A stretch of DNA of 64,000 nucleotides from Streptomyces sp. NBC_00271 (GTDB lineage: Bacteria; Actinomycetota; Actinomycetes; Streptomycetales; Streptomycetaceae), in contig NZ_CP108070.1 of assembly GCF_036178845.1 (NCBI RefSeq), positions 3,534,001 to 3,598,000 of the forward strand, written 5' to 3'. Shown here piece after piece: positions 31,873 through 41,488 of the stretch. Position numbers and translations under genes: made by a program. The notes beneath the pieces are model-generated. The model was not told the origin of the DNA. It was given only the letters and a program-made list of their open reading frames with translations, and did not search any database. Position 1 is the first letter of the stretch; every line of letters starts with the position of its first letter.

Positions 31873-32973
31873 CTAGGGAGTGACCGCCAGCTCCAAGTAC
31901 GCCGCGAACACCACCAGATGGACGCCTCCCTGGAGCGGGGTCGCGCGTCCGGGGACGACCGTCAGGGAGCTCACGACCACCGTGAGCGCGAGCAGCACCA
32001 TATGGGTGGAACTGAGGCCGAGTACGAGCGGCCCGGAGAGCCAGACGGACGCCAGGGCGACCGCGGGAATCGTCAGACCGATGCTGGCCATCGCGGAGCC
32101 GAGGGCGAGGTTCAGGCTGGTCTGCACCCGGTCGCGGCGGGCCGACCGGACCGCGGCGATAGTCTCCGGCAGCAGCACGAGCAGCGCGATGATCACACCG
32201 ACCACGGACTGCGGCATGCCGGCAGCCTCGACGCCGGACTCGATGGTGGGTGACACGCCCTTGGCGAGGCCGACCACTCCGACGAGGGCCAGGGCGAGCA
32301 GGCCCAGGCTGATCCCGGCGGCACGGGCGGACGGGGCGTCCGCGTGTTCGTCCACGTCGATCACCTCGCCCTGACGGGTGATCGGGAGGAAGTAGTCGCG
32401 GTGCCGCACGGTCTGGGTCGTCACGAACAGGCCGTACAGGACGAGTGAGGCGAGCGCGGCGAAGGTGAGCTGGGCCGTGGAGAACTCCGGGCCCGGCTTG
32501 CTGGTGGTGAAGGTCGGAAAGACCAGGCTGAGCGTGGCCAGCGTCGCGACGGTCGCCAGGGCGGCGCCGGTGCCCTCCGCGTTGAAGACGGCTAACCCGT
32601 GACGCAGGGAGGCGACGAGCAGGCACAGTCCCACGATTCCGTTGCACGTGATCATCACGGCCGCGAACACCGTGTCACGGGCGAGCGTCGAGGTCTTCGG
32701 GCCGCCGTCCGCCATCAGGGTGACAATGAGCGCCACTTCGATGATCGTGACCGCGATGGCCAGGACGAGGGACCCGAAGGGTTCGCCGACCCGGTACGCG
32801 ATCACCTCGGCATGGTGGACCGCGGCCAGCACCGCCCCGGCCAGGACCAGGGTCACCAGTGCGACGATCGCGCCGGGCAGGTCGCGCCCCCAGGTGAAGG
32901 CCAGCAGGACCACCCCGACCACGGGCACGACGGCCGTCCACTGCGTCAGGAGTGACCGGAGCCGAACGATCAT
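31873..32973 (-). CDS. Calcium/proton antiporter (CaCA family)
   Basis: A 366-residue ChaA-type membrane antiporter with about 11 helices in two inverted halves. The duplicated ion-binding motifs are visible: LAIAVTIIEVALIVTLMADG in the first half and ALLVLLPETIAAVRSA ... NLALGSAMASIGLTIP in the second, each with the membrane glutamate. An acidic loop DVDEHADAP separates the halves. ATG at 32973 chosen from the hydrophobic start; no clear ribosome-binding site, so the start is uncertain. Convergent with the MHS gene; the 46-bp gap has only short GGCTC-type repeats. Confidence 0.88.
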   Translation of the reverse strand: MIVRLRSLLTQWTAVVPVVGVVLLAFTWGRDLPGAIVALVTLVLAGAVLAAVHHAEVIAYRVGEPFGSLVLAIAVTIIEVALIVTLMADGGPKTSTLARDTVFAAVMITCNGIVGLCLLVASLRHGLAVFNAEGTGAALATVATLATLSLVFPTFTTSKPGPEFSTAQLTFAALASLVLYGLFVTTQTVRHRDYFLPITRQGEVIDVDEHADAPSARAAGISLGLLALALVGVVGLAKGVSPTIESGVEAAGMPQSVVGVIIALLVLLPETIAAVRSARRDRVQTSLNLALGSAMASIGLTIPAVALASVWLSGPLVLGLSSTHMVLLALTVVVSSLTVVPGRATPLQGGVHLVVFAAYLELAVTP

Positions 32974-33099
32974 GCAGCGATCGTCGCAGGCGCGGACGGG
33001 CCCCGCATTCCGATGGTCGCCCGAGCCAACACCTGGCGGGTTGCGCGGCCCTGCACCGCGCACCCCGCCACGAGGCGGCTGTTGCCGCCTCCGACGTGA

Positions 33100-34116
33100 T
33101 CAGACGTCGATGCTGTTCGTCGGGGACTTCTCCGACGCCGGGGCCCCCGAAGCACCTTCGGACGCTTCCAGCGCCGCCTGCTTCTTGGAGGCGATCAGGC
33201 TGGTGATCGTCGTGACGACCAGGACCGCGCAGATCACCCCGAGCGAGACCGGGATGGAGATCTCGGGAACGTGGACGCCGGACTCGTGCAGTGCGTGCAG
33301 CACCAACTTGACGCCGATGAAGCCGAGGATCACGGACAGCCCGTAGCTGAGGTGGACCAGCTTCCTGAGCAGGCCGCCGATGAGGAAGTACAGCTGGCGC
33401 AGACCCATCAGCGCGAACGCGTTGGCCGTGAAGACGATGTACGGGTCCTGGGTCAGGCCGAAGATCGCGGGGATCGAGTCGAGCGCGAAGAGTACGTCCG
33501 TGCTGCCGATCGCGAGCATCACGACCAGCATCGGCGTCATGACGCGCTTGCCGTTCTGCTGGATCCACAGCTTCGTGCCGTGATACCGGTCGGCGACACC
33601 GAAGCGCTTCTCGGCCGCCTTGAGCAGCTTGTTCTCCTCGAACTCCTCCTCCGGCTCGTCGGCCCGCGCCTCCTGGATCAGCTTCCAGGCCGTGTAGATG
33701 AGGAACGCGCCGAATATGTAGAAGACCCAGGCGAAGTTGGAGATGATCGCGGCGCCCGCGGCGATGAAGATCGTGCGCAGGACGAGCGCTATGAGGACGC
33801 CGACGAGAAGTACCCGCTGCTGGTACTGCGTCGGCACGGCGAACTTCGCCATGATCAGGACGAAGACGAAGAGGTTGTCGACGCTCAGCGACTTCTCGGT
33901 GATGTAGCCGGCGAAGAACTCGCCGGCGGGCTGGCCGCCGGAGAAGACGAGCAGCCCCAGGCCGAACAGTCCGGCCAGGGCGATCCAGACGATCGTCCAG
34001 ATTCCGGCTTCCTTGATCGATACGTCGTGCGGCTTGCGACCGATGAAGAAGTCGACGGCGATGAGGGCGGCCAGGCCCACGATCGTGAGGATCCAAAGGG
34101 TCACGGAAACTTCCAC
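33100..34116 (-). CDS. TerC-family membrane protein
   Basis: A 338-residue protein with about nine helices. TerC-family features are the paired acidic residues in membrane segments: FAGYITEKSLSVDNLFVFVLI and LAIGSTDVLFALDSIPAIFG. TerC proteins are linked to tellurite resistance and, in better studied cases, to Mn2+ export or metallation of exported enzymes. GTG start at 34116 with GGAGG six bases upstream. The 5' leader carries a candidate Mn2+ riboswitch that can mask this ribosome-binding site (see 34123-34291). Downstream of two terD-type genes on the same strand but with its own leader. Confidence 0.93.
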   Translation of the reverse strand: MEVSVTLWILTIVGLAALIAVDFFIGRKPHDVSIKEAGIWTIVWIALAGLFGLGLLVFSGGQPAGEFFAGYITEKSLSVDNLFVFVLIMAKFAVPTQYQQRVLLVGVLIALVLRTIFIAAGAAIISNFAWVFYIFGAFLIYTAWKLIQEARADEPEEEFEENKLLKAAEKRFGVADRYHGTKLWIQQNGKRVMTPMLVVMLAIGSTDVLFALDSIPAIFGLTQDPYIVFTANAFALMGLRQLYFLIGGLLRKLVHLSYGLSVILGFIGVKLVLHALHESGVHVPEISIPVSLGVICAVLVVTTITSLIASKKQAALEASEGASGAPASEKSPTNSIDV

Positions 34117-34122
34117 TGCGCG

Positions 34123-34291
34123 CCTCCGGCAGTCGTAACGGCAAATACCAGCGTCGTCGCTGCCGGAGGTCTCTTCCACCTGCGACCGAGGGGACACGTG
34201 ATGCGTCCGCGGTCCACGGGCCGACGCCCCGGGATCCGGTCGGATCCGTATTGACGGGAACGCCGCTATTGGTAGGGAGTACTCCCCTCCG
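34123..34291 (-). promoter_or_regulatory. Candidate yybP-ykoY-class (Mn2+) riboswitch controlling TerC translation
   Basis: The leader holds the conserved pieces of the yybP-ykoY aptamer in order: GGAGGGGAGUA at its 5' end (P1/L1), CCCGUCAAUACGG in the middle, and GGAAGAGACCUCCG closing P1 (CGGAGG at 34286-34291 pairs with CCUCCG at 34164-34169). The P1 3' strand continues as CCUCCGGCAG (34160-34169), which is a perfect 10-base complement of CUGCCGGAGG (34123-34132), the ribosome-binding site six bases before the TerC start. So P1 formation (metal bound) and ribosome-site masking exclude each other: an ON switch at translation. TerC is a known target family of this riboswitch class. Confidence 0.75.
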
Positions 34292-34353
34292 TGCGGAAAA
34301 CAGTACCCGAAACACCAAGGAAAGGTAAAGCGATTAGTAAAAGAAAGGCCAAA

Positions 34354-34369
34354 CTCCCTGGTCAGGGAG
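34354..34369 (-). terminator. Intrinsic terminator after the TerD-FtsK-like gene
   Basis: CTCCCTG-AC-CAGGGAG hairpin on the minus strand followed by a T-rich run (TTTGGCCTTTCTTTT), 33 bp past the stop; an outer pair GGTAAAGC/GCTTTACC (34324-34331, 34369-34376) could extend it. It separates the terD genes from terC. The stretch is notably AT-rich for this genome. Confidence 0.75.
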
Positions 34370-34401
34370 CTTTACCGATGCTTGGCAAAGTCCTCTGCGA
34401 G

Positions 34402-36420
34402 TCAGCGGTTCCATGAGCGGCGGGCCGCCGCCACCTGGGAGAGCACCTGCTGGAGCACCTGACTGCCCGGCGGGACGAGCGCAGGTTCGTACGTCCAGGC
34501 GTGTCCCACCCACGGGTCGGCGAGATGGTCGTCGGGCACCGGGGTGAGTCGCAACAGCGAACGCCAGAGAGGATCGAGCAGCGGCCCGTAGGCGGCGGCG
34601 TCCTCCCGGTCCGCGACCATCATCAGATGGACGCCGACGGCCGGTCCCTCGTCCGCGAGATAGCGCAACTGCGTCACGGCGCGGTCGTCGAAGCCGTGCG
34701 GGAAGTCGTTGACGATCAGCAGTTGTTCAGCGGTGTCGAGGTCTGGCGGCAGCGAGTCGGCCACACCGCCACGCACCGCCATCTGCACCAGGTCGACACG
34801 CTGGGTGAGCCGGGCCAACACCCCGCCCACTCCCGCGGCCCCGGCGGCGGGCGGAGCGTCGAGGACTCCGGAACGCACCAGCGGCGCGAGACACGAGGCT
34901 CCCGAACCGGCCGGGTCGATCACATGCACCGTGAACTCGCCGGCGGGATAGACGGCGAGCAGCCGGGCGGCGTGCGCCACCGCCGTGTCCATGGCGAGTC
35001 GGCGCAGTTCGTCGGAGTCGGCGAGCGGGTCGTCGAGGCCGGCCCGTCCGCTGTCGATCCACAGGCCACGTTCGAGCGGAAGCCGGACCAGCATCGGAAT
35101 GCTCAGGTTCTCGCTCTCGGGCAACCGGAGGTCGCCGAGGCGCAGGGCCATGGGGATCTCCATGGGCACCCGGTAACCGTGCCAGACCGGGTTGTCCCAG
35201 GATGCGTACGCCGCGGGCAGCGCGGGCTCGACCACCTCGGCCTCGGCCGCGAGCTGGGCGAGGTCCCGGTCGAGCGCGGCGCGGGCCTGGTCGACCAAGC
35301 CGGCGCGCTTGGCCTGGGCGGCCTCACGCGCCGCGTCGCCCTGCCCGCCGATCCGGCTGCGCGGGTCGGACAGGACCTTGTCGAGCTCCTGCTCCAGGCG
35401 CGAGTCGGCGAAGTCGACGGCGCTGCGATACGCGGCCGTGGTGCGCGCCAGGTCCTCGAACATGCCCCACACCTGGTTGTAGAGCCGCTCCTCCATGGAC
35501 CAGCCGGTCGCGTCACCGGCGACGGGCTGCGCGGGCTGCCCCGGCGCGGCCGGTGGTGCGGTCGGCGCAGGCGGGGGCGGCGCGGCGGCCTGTCTGCCGG
35601 GGTGGCTGTAGTTGACCGGGCCGCCCGTGGGGGCGGACGGCTGGGTGACGGCGGAGGGGTCGGGCTGCGCGGGGCCTCCCGGGTAGCCCGTCTGCGGCAC
35701 CGTGGCTCCTTGCGGACCCGGCGCGTCGTACGGGGACTGCGGCGGTACGGTCCCGGAGGCGCCCTGCGGTGCCGCGTACGGCTGGTCCGGTCCCGGCGCC
35801 GAGGCGGCCGCCTGTCGTGAGCGGTCCGTGTCCGCCGTACGCGGCGGGGGTGCCGACACCGAGCGGGCCAGTCCCTGGGCCACCGCTTCGTTGATGCTGC
35901 CCGCGAGCTGCCGGGCCTCGGACAGGCCCTGGTCGGTGAGGAGTTCGGCGAGGCCGCCCGCGTACCCCTGGCCGACCGCGCGTACCTTCCAGACGCCTTG
36001 CCTGCGGTAGAGCTCCAGGGCGACGACGGCCGACTCCGTGTCCAGGCCGGTGATGGTGTAGCTGGCGACCTCGGAGCCGTCGAGGCCGGTGACGGCGACG
36101 AAGGGGGCGGCGACGGCCCCGAACCGGACAGGGCCACCGACACCGGTCGGCAGTGCGAGCAGCACGCTGACGCGGTGCACGGTTCCCGGCAGGGCGTCCA
36201 GGTCGAACGCGAGGCGGTGGTAGGCCGCCGCCTGCTTGGAGACCTCGAGTCCGGGCAGGGTCGGCGCCCCCGGGTGAGCCACCCATTCGACGCCCCGGAC
36301 CCTGCCCTGCTCGTCGCTCAGCGTGGCCCCGGCCACGATCGGCCGACCGGCCGATACGCGGACCTCAAGACGGGCCTGGGAGAGCGGGTGGTTCTGCCCC
36401 CGGACCAGCTCGGCCGTCAT
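34402..36420 (-). CDS. TerD-domain protein fused to a degenerate FtsK/HerA-like domain
   Basis: A 672-residue fusion. Residues 1-185 form a TerD (calcium-binding beta-sandwich) domain: RPIVAGATLSDEQGRVRGVEWV ... RLAFDLDALPGTVHRVSVLLAL ... VVALELYRRQGVWKVRAVGQGYAGGL. Residues 190-310 are a Pro/Gln/Gly/Ala-rich linker. Residues 315-400 are helical. Residues 410-672 resemble an FtsK/HerA-type DNA-pumping ATPase: a Walker B-like LLIVNDFPHGFDD followed by VGVHLMMVADRED. At the Walker A position (MLVRLPLERGLWIDSG) there is no GxxGxGK[ST], so ATPase activity is doubtful. It belongs to the ter stress-response module; it reads into the terC leader, from which it is separated by a terminator. Confidence 0.8.
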   Translation of the reverse strand: MTAELVRGQNHPLSQARLEVRVSAGRPIVAGATLSDEQGRVRGVEWVAHPGAPTLPGLEVSKQAAAYHRLAFDLDALPGTVHRVSVLLALPTGVGGPVRFGAVAAPFVAVTGLDGSEVASYTITGLDTESAVVALELYRRQGVWKVRAVGQGYAGGLAELLTDQGLSEARQLAGSINEAVAQGLARSVSAPPPRTADTDRSRQAAASAPGPDQPYAAPQGASGTVPPQSPYDAPGPQGATVPQTGYPGGPAQPDPSAVTQPSAPTGGPVNYSHPGRQAAAPPPPAPTAPPAAPGQPAQPVAGDATGWSMEERLYNQVWGMFEDLARTTAAYRSAVDFADSRLEQELDKVLSDPRSRIGGQGDAAREAAQAKRAGLVDQARAALDRDLAQLAAEAEVVEPALPAAYASWDNPVWHGYRVPMEIPMALRLGDLRLPESENLSIPMLVRLPLERGLWIDSGRAGLDDPLADSDELRRLAMDTAVAHAARLLAVYPAGEFTVHVIDPAGSGASCLAPLVRSGVLDAPPAAGAAGVGGVLARLTQRVDLVQMAVRGGVADSLPPDLDTAEQLLIVNDFPHGFDDRAVTQLRYLADEGPAVGVHLMMVADREDAAAYGPLLDPLWRSLLRLTPVPDDHLADPWVGHAWTYEPALVPPGSQVLQQVLSQVAAARRSWNR

Positions 36421-36465
36421 CGCCTTGTCCCCCCGTGTCGCTTCGTGTGCCGGGCGCCGCGCTGC

Positions 36466-37044
36466 CTACAGGTGCGGCAGGATCGCGGGCATCAGGTCCT
36501 GGAACGTACGGCCGTTGGCCGGTGTGCCCAGGGCCGTCATCTGCCAGCCAGGGCCCGCGCGGTGCACCTTCGCCATGATCTGCGCCGTGTACTGGCCGCC
36601 GCCCGCGAGCGTGTAGCGGGCGAGCTCCTGGCCGTTGGTCTCGTCGACCAGACGGCAGAACGCGTTCTGCACTTCCTGGAACGTCTGGCCCGTGAAGGAG
36701 TTCACGGTGAAGATGATCTGGTCGATGTGGACCGGGACGCGCTGGAGGTCGACGAGGATCGCCTCGTCGTCGCCGCCCTGGCCCACGCCACCGACCAGGT
36801 TGTCACCGGTGTGCCGCACGGATCCGTCGTCGCTGACGAGGTGACGGAAGAACACCACGTCGACGGGCTGCTTGTCCGCGAACAGCACGGCGGACGCGTC
36901 GAGGTCGATCTCCCGGGTGCGCGAGCCGAACAGGCCGCGCCGGGGAGCCGCCTGCCAGCCGAGCCCCATGCGCACCGCGGTCAGGGTGCCCCCGTCGTTC
37001 TTCTGCAGACTGATGGCCTGACCCTTGGTCATGTTGACCGTCAC
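36466..37044 (-). CDS. TerD-family protein
   Basis: A 192-residue single TerD domain: MTKGQAISLQK start, GLGWQAAPRRG, EIDLDASAVLF (acidic calcium-binding loop), GDDEAILVDLQRVP and IIFTVNSFTGQTFQEVQNAFCRLVD are all family hallmarks. These cytosolic proteins bind Ca2+ and are linked to tellurite, phage and envelope stress responses. GTG at 37044, with GAGGGGAAC upstream; an internal ATG four codons on is an alternative. 45 bp upstream of the TerD fusion gene, likely one operon. Confidence 0.93.
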   Translation of the reverse strand: MTVNMTKGQAISLQKNDGGTLTAVRMGLGWQAAPRRGLFGSRTREIDLDASAVLFADKQPVDVVFFRHLVSDDGSVRHTGDNLVGGVGQGGDDEAILVDLQRVPVHIDQIIFTVNSFTGQTFQEVQNAFCRLVDETNGQELARYTLAGGGQYTAQIMAKVHRAGPGWQMTALGTPANGRTFQDLMPAILPHL

Positions 37045-37204
37045 GCGCTGTTCCCCTCTCGAGCTGTCCCCTGTTGCCGCGGAGTCCGCGGATGTCCAGC
37101 ACCCTACGCAGCGCCGGCGACGGTGCCGAACCCTGGGGCGCGCTTTGTGTCGGTGTTGCAACACAGCGCGCATCCGCCGAGGTCCGGCACAGTGGGCGGG
37201 GGCC

Positions 37205-39334
37205 TCAGGCGAGGCCCGCCTCCTTCATCTGGCGCAGTTCCTTCTTCATCTCCGACACCTCGTCGCGCAGCCGTGCCGCGATCTCGAACTGGAGGTCGGC
37301 CGCGGCGGCCCGCATCCGCTCCGTCATCTCCTCGATCTGCTCAGTGAGTTCGGCCGCGGGGCGGTCGGTCGGCACCGTCTCCTTGGCCTTGCCCTTGGCG
37401 GACTTGGCCGCCTTGCCGCCGAGCGAGGGCACGGGGGCCTTGGCTCCCTTGCCGTCCTTGCCCTTGCGGTATCCGGAGCCGAGCAACTGCTCCGTGTCGA
37501 TGTCCTCGCGGGCGATCTGGGCCACGATGTCGTTGATCTTCTTGCGGAGGGGCTGCGGGTCGATGCCCCTCTCCTCGTTGTAGGCGACCTGCTTCTCCCG
37601 GCGGCGGTTGGTCTCCTCGATGGCCTTCTCCATCGCCGGGGTGATCCGGTCGGCGTACATGTGGACCTGGCCGGAGACATTGCGCGCCGCGCGGCCGATG
37701 GTCTGGATCAGCGAGGTGCCCGACCGCAGGAAGCCCTCCTTGTCGGCGTCGAGGATCGACACCAGGGAGACCTCGGGCAGGTCGAGGCCCTCGCGCAGCA
37801 GGTTGATGCCGACCAGGACGTCGAACTCGCCCGAGCGCAGCTCGCGCAGCAGCTCGACACGGCGCAGGGTGTCGACGTCGCTGTGCAGATAGCGCACCTG
37901 GATGCCGAGCTCCAGGAAGTAGTCGGTGAGGTCCTCGGCCATCTTCTTGGTGAGGGTGGTGACCAGGACGCGCTCGTCCTTCTCGGTGCGCTTACGGATC
38001 TCGTGCACCAGGTCGTCGATCTGGCCCTCGGTGGGCTTGACGACGACCTCGGGGTCGATGAGGCCGGTGGGGCGGATGATCTGCTCGACGAAGCCGTCAC
38101 CGCGCGAGAGTTCGTACTTCCCCGGGGTCGCCGACAGATAGACGGTCTGCCCGATGCGCTGCTGGAACTCCTCCCATTTCAGGGGACGGTTGTCCAGCGC
38201 GGAGGGCAGCCGGAAGCCGTGGTCCACGAGGGTGCGCTTGCGGGAGGCGTCGCCCTCGTACATGGCACCGATCTGCGGGACCGTGACGTGCGACTCGTCG
38301 AGGACGAGCAGGAAGTCGTCCGGGAAGTAGTCGATCAGCGTGTTCGGCGGGGAGCCGGGTTCGCGGCCGTCGAAGTGCATCGAGTAGTTCTCGACGCCGG
38401 AGCAGGAGCCGATCTGGCGGAGCATCTCCAGGTCGTACGTCGTACGCATGCGCAGGCGCTGGGCCTCCAGGAGCTTGCCCTGCTTCTCCAGCTCGGCGAG
38501 GCGCTCACCCAGTTCCTTCTCGATGTCGTTGACCGCGCGCTCCATGCGCTCGGGGCCGGCCACGTAGTGGGACGCCGGGAAGACGTAGACCTGGTTGTCG
38601 TCGCTGATGACCTCCCCGGTGAGCGGGTGCAGCGTGGAGAGTGCCTCGATCTCGTCGCCGAACATCTCGATGCGGACGGCGAGCTCCTCGTAGACCGGGA
38701 AGATCTCGATGGTGTCGCCGCGGACCCGGAAGGTGCCGCGGGCGAACGCCACGTCGTTGCGCGTGTACTGGATGTCGACGAAGCGGCGCAGCAGGTCGTC
38801 GCGGTCGATCTCGTCGCCGACCTTGAGGCTGACCATCCGGTCGACGTACTCCTGCGGCGTGCCGAGGCCGTAGATGCAGGAGACCGAGGCGACCACCACG
38901 ACGTCGCGGCGGGTGAGCAGCGAGTTGGTCGCGGAGTGGCGCAGGCGCTCGACCTCCTCGTTGATCGAGGAGTCCTTCTCGATGTAGGTGTCCGACTGCG
39001 GAACGTAGGCCTCGGGCTGGTAGTAGTCGTAGTACGAGACGAAGTACTCGACCGCGTTGTTCGGCAGCAGCTCGCGGAACTCGTTGGCCAGCTGGGCGGC
39101 CAGCGTCTTGTTCGGTGCCATGACGAGCGTGGGGCGCTGGAGCTTCTCGATCATCCACGCGGTGGTGGCGGACTTGCCGGTGCCGGTCGCGCCCAGCAAG
39201 ACGACATCCTTCTCACCCGCGCGGATGCGCTTTTCCAGGTCGGCGATGGCCGCCGGCTGGTCACCGCTCGGCTGGTAGGAACTGACGACCTCGAAGGGCG
39301 CCACCGAACGTTCGATCTTTGATACGGGCCGCAT
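37205..39334 (-). CDS. uvrB: Excinuclease ABC subunit B
   Basis: Damage-verifying helicase-like subunit of UvrABC, 709 residues. Visible: Walker [16 protein letters not shown], the beta-hairpin region [25 protein letters not shown] box [13 protein letters not shown], motifs [17 protein letters not shown] and QTIGRAARN, and a C-terminal UVR motif ([20 protein letters not shown]). Between residues 620 and 665 there is a Lys/Gly/Ala-rich spacer. ATG at 39334 chosen by family alignment; the frame runs 10 codons further. Lies with ter genes downstream on the same strand, 160 bp apart. Confidence 0.97.
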   Translation of the reverse strand: MRPVSKIERSVAPFEVVSSYQPSGDQPAAIADLEKRIRAGEKDVVLLGATGTGKSATTAWMIEKLQRPTLVMAPNKTLAAQLANEFRELLPNNAVEYFVSYYDYYQPEAYVPQSDTYIEKDSSINEEVERLRHSATNSLLTRRDVVVVASVSCIYGLGTPQEYVDRMVSLKVGDEIDRDDLLRRFVDIQYTRNDVAFARGTFRVRGDTIEIFPVYEELAVRIEMFGDEIEALSTLHPLTGEVISDDNQVYVFPASHYVAGPERMERAVNDIEKELGERLAELEKQGKLLEAQRLRMRTTYDLEMLRQIGSCSGVENYSMHFDGREPGSPPNTLIDYFPDDFLLVLDESHVTVPQIGAMYEGDASRKRTLVDHGFRLPSALDNRPLKWEEFQQRIGQTVYLSATPGKYELSRGDGFVEQIIRPTGLIDPEVVVKPTEGQIDDLVHEIRKRTEKDERVLVTTLTKKMAEDLTDYFLELGIQVRYLHSDVDTLRRVELLRELRSGEFDVLVGINLLREGLDLPEVSLVSILDADKEGFLRSGTSLIQTIGRAARNVSGQVHMYADRITPAMEKAIEETNRRREKQVAYNEERGIDPQPLRKKINDIVAQIAREDIDTEQLLGSGYRKGKDGKGAKAPVPSLGGKAAKSAKGKAKETVPTDRPAAELTEQIEEMTERMRAAAADLQFEIAARLRDEVSEMKKELRQMKEAGLA

Positions 39335-39374
39335 GGGTTCCACCGTACGACCCCGCACTGACAACGGGCCCGGA

Positions 39375-40241
39375 TCACCGGTTCTGGGGGGTGCGTGAGC
39401 TGCGGTGGCCGCGCTCCCGGCCGGCGCGCGGCAGGGGGCGGCGGCCGACGTACTGGACCGTGGAGTGGGACGGGACGCCGGGCCGGTGATCCGTGGGCCT
39501 CCAGTCGGGCTTGCCCATGACCATCAGCGGGTCGAACATCACGACGACGCCCGCCAGACACAGGAAGACCAGCGGGCCGATCATCATGGGCGCGAGCAGT
39601 GCGGCGGCCGAGTCGCCGGCGGGACTGTTGGACGTGCCGTGGAGATGGACGCTGAGGGCGGCCATGCCCGTGTAGTGCATACCGCTGACGGCCAGCCCCA
39701 TGACAAGGCTGGCGCCCACGCTCCAGAGGAATCCCCGGACCTGCCCCGCCGCCCACAGAGCGGCGGTGGCGGCGACGACGGCTATGACCACCGAGGCGGA
39801 GACGGTGAGGGTGTTGTACTCGAGGTTCCCGTTGAGGCGCATGCCGGCCATGCCCAGATAGTGCATCGAGGCGACTCCCAGACCGGTGATGGTGCCCCCG
39901 GTGAAGAGCGCCGTTCCGGTGGCGCCCCGGTAACCCACGATGAAGATCCCGATGCCGACCATCACGATGGCCACGCCCAGGCTCGCGAAGGTCGTCGGCT
40001 TGTCGTAGTGGACCGGGGTCTCCTTTACGGTGAACCCCATCATGGCTATGAAATGCATGGTCCATATGCCCGAGGCGATCGCCACCGAGCCGAGCGCGAG
40101 CCAGCCGGCCCGCCAGGAGTGGGCGACGAGCATCGATCTGGTGGTGCAGCGCAGGCCGAGCGCTCCGCCCAGGCAGGCCATGAGGTACGCCACCAGCGGT
40201 GTGACGAGTCCGTAACTGAAGCCGTCGACCGTGCCCTGCAT
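39375..40241 (-). CDS. MHYT-domain membrane protein
   Basis: A 288-residue protein with seven or so helices and three MHYT-type motifs ([33 protein letters not shown]). MHYT domains are predicted to coordinate copper near the outer face and sense oxygen, CO or NO. Usually they are joined to GGDEF/EAL or kinase domains; here the C-terminus is only a basic 50-residue tail, so any output must go through a partner. ATG at 40241 after GGGAAGGGCAG. Upstream 279 bp separates it from the divergent glpQ2 gene. Confidence 0.88.
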   Translation of the reverse strand: MQGTVDGFSYGLVTPLVAYLMACLGGALGLRCTTRSMLVAHSWRAGWLALGSVAIASGIWTMHFIAMMGFTVKETPVHYDKPTTFASLGVAIVMVGIGIFIVGYRGATGTALFTGGTITGLGVASMHYLGMAGMRLNGNLEYNTLTVSASVVIAVVAATAALWAAGQVRGFLWSVGASLVMGLAVSGMHYTGMAALSVHLHGTSNSPAGDSAAALLAPMMIGPLVFLCLAGVVVMFDPLMVMGKPDWRPTDHRPGVPSHSTVQYVGRRPLPRAGRERGHRSSRTPQNR

Positions 40242-40419
40242 GCGCGGCTGCCCTTCCCGCCCTTTTACGCCAGAAATTCCCGGAAATGCCCCCACCCTCA
40301 GGACCGAAAAAACGGCCAGGGTCGAGGCAGAGAGTATGACCCCCACCTGAATGGTCGAACGATTTTCCGGCAAAGAATCACGACCTCGCCGCACCTGTGT
40401 GATGCCGGTGAGCGGACTT

Positions 40420-40451
40420 GGTCAACTCCATTCAATCCGTGTCCATCCCGT
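40420..40451 (+). promoter_or_regulatory. Candidate PHO-box-like repeats upstream of glpQ2
   Basis: GGTCAACTCC, ATTCAATCCGT and GTCCATCCCGT run head to tail at roughly 11-bp spacing about 70-100 bp upstream of the start codon. They resemble degenerate PhoP direct repeats (GTTCACC type). The first unit is one base short. PhoP control of secreted GlpQ enzymes is established in Streptomyces. Confidence 0.35.
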
Positions 40452-40520
40452 ACCCCTCCGTCGTTGACTCTCTGCTGTCACTCTTGATCTGTCTGTGATC
40501 ACTCGACGTGAGGAGTACGT

Positions 40521-41396
40521 ATGCACGCGCGCGTTGCCGCCGCCACGACCGCCGCGTTCATCGGGGGAACCGTGCTGATACTGCCCACCTCCCACGCACA
40601 GGCCGGCTCCCTGCGCAAAGCTCCGTTGATCGTCTCGCACCGCGGAGCGTCCGCCTACGCGCCCGAGAACACCCTCGCCTCCATCGACAAGGCGGCCGCG
40701 ATGGGCTTCGGCTGGGTCGAGAACGACGTCCAGCGCACCAAGGACGGCGAGCTCGTCGTGCTCCACGACGCAAGCCTGGCGCGCACGACCGACGTCAAGA
40801 AGATCTATCCGCACCGGGCTCCGTGGAAGGTCAAGGACTTCACCGCGGCGGAGGTCGCGCGCCTGGACGCGGGGAGCTGGTTCGGTCCCCGGTACGCGGG
40901 CACCCGTGTGCCGACGCTGAAGCAGTACATGAACCGCGTCTCGCACAACCACCAGAAGCTCGTGCTGGAGATCAAGAACCCCGAGCTCTATCCGGGGATC
41001 GAGCGGCAGACCCTCAAGGTCCTGAGCAACGAGGGCTGGCTGGATCCGGGCCATCTCAGGAACCGGCTGGTCGTCCAGAGCTTCAGCGAGCGGAGCGTGC
41101 GGACGGTCCACGAACTGCGTCCCGGGATCACGACGGCCTTCCTGGGCAGGCCGTCGGTCGCGCGCCTCCACGAGTACGCGCGGTTCGCCGATCTGATCAA
41201 CCCGGACCACGCCTCCCTCTCGGCCGGCTATGTCTCCGCGGTCCACTCGTTCGTCGGACCGCACAGGCGGCCGATGGAGGTCTTCACCTGGACCATCGAC
41301 GACGCGAACACCGCACGGCGCCTGTCGGGCTACGGCGTGGACGGCGTGATCACGAACAAGCCCGACGTGATCCGGAGCGCTCTGCAACAGACCTGA
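40521..41396 (+). CDS. glpQ2: Secreted glycerophosphodiester phosphodiesterase
   Basis: A 291-residue exported enzyme hydrolysing glycerophosphodiesters to glycerol 3-phosphate and an alcohol. Signal peptide at residues 1-28 (ends SHAQA-G). The catalytic GDPD motif is H40 R41 in VSHRGASAYAPENT with E49/N50; the second half is WVENDVQRTKDGELVVLHD with the metal-binding E and the catalytic H. C-terminal TWTIDDANTARR...GVDGVITNKPD is typical. ATG at 40521 after GAGGAG. Its place downstream of uvrB and its small secreted form match the streptomycete glpQ2 gene, which belongs to the phosphate-starvation regulon. Confidence 0.9.
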   Translation: MHARVAAATTAAFIGGTVLILPTSHAQAGSLRKAPLIVSHRGASAYAPENTLASIDKAAAMGFGWVENDVQRTKDGELVVLHDASLARTTDVKKIYPHRAPWKVKDFTAAEVARLDAGSWFGPRYAGTRVPTLKQYMNRVSHNHQKLVLEIKNPELYPGIERQTLKVLSNEGWLDPGHLRNRLVVQSFSERSVRTVHELRPGITTAFLGRPSVARLHEYARFADLINPDHASLSAGYVSAVHSFVGPHRRPMEVFTWTIDDANTARRLSGYGVDGVITNKPDVIRSALQQT

Positions 41397-41488
41397 CCGG
41401 TTCTCGGCGGGTCTCTCGCCCGTGGTGCGGACGCCGGGCGGCGTCCGTGCCGCGGGCATTGTCAGTGGCGGATCGTACGGTGGATCGC

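Noticed and set aside
33100..37044. Full tellurite-resistance/phage-defence ter island
   Set aside because: Only TerC, a TerD fusion and a TerD are here; other ter-linked genes are missing and the set looks like core genome, not an acquired defence island.
36998..39322. Long plus-strand frames opposite uvrB and terD
   Set aside because: Antisense shadows without domains or ribosome-binding sites.
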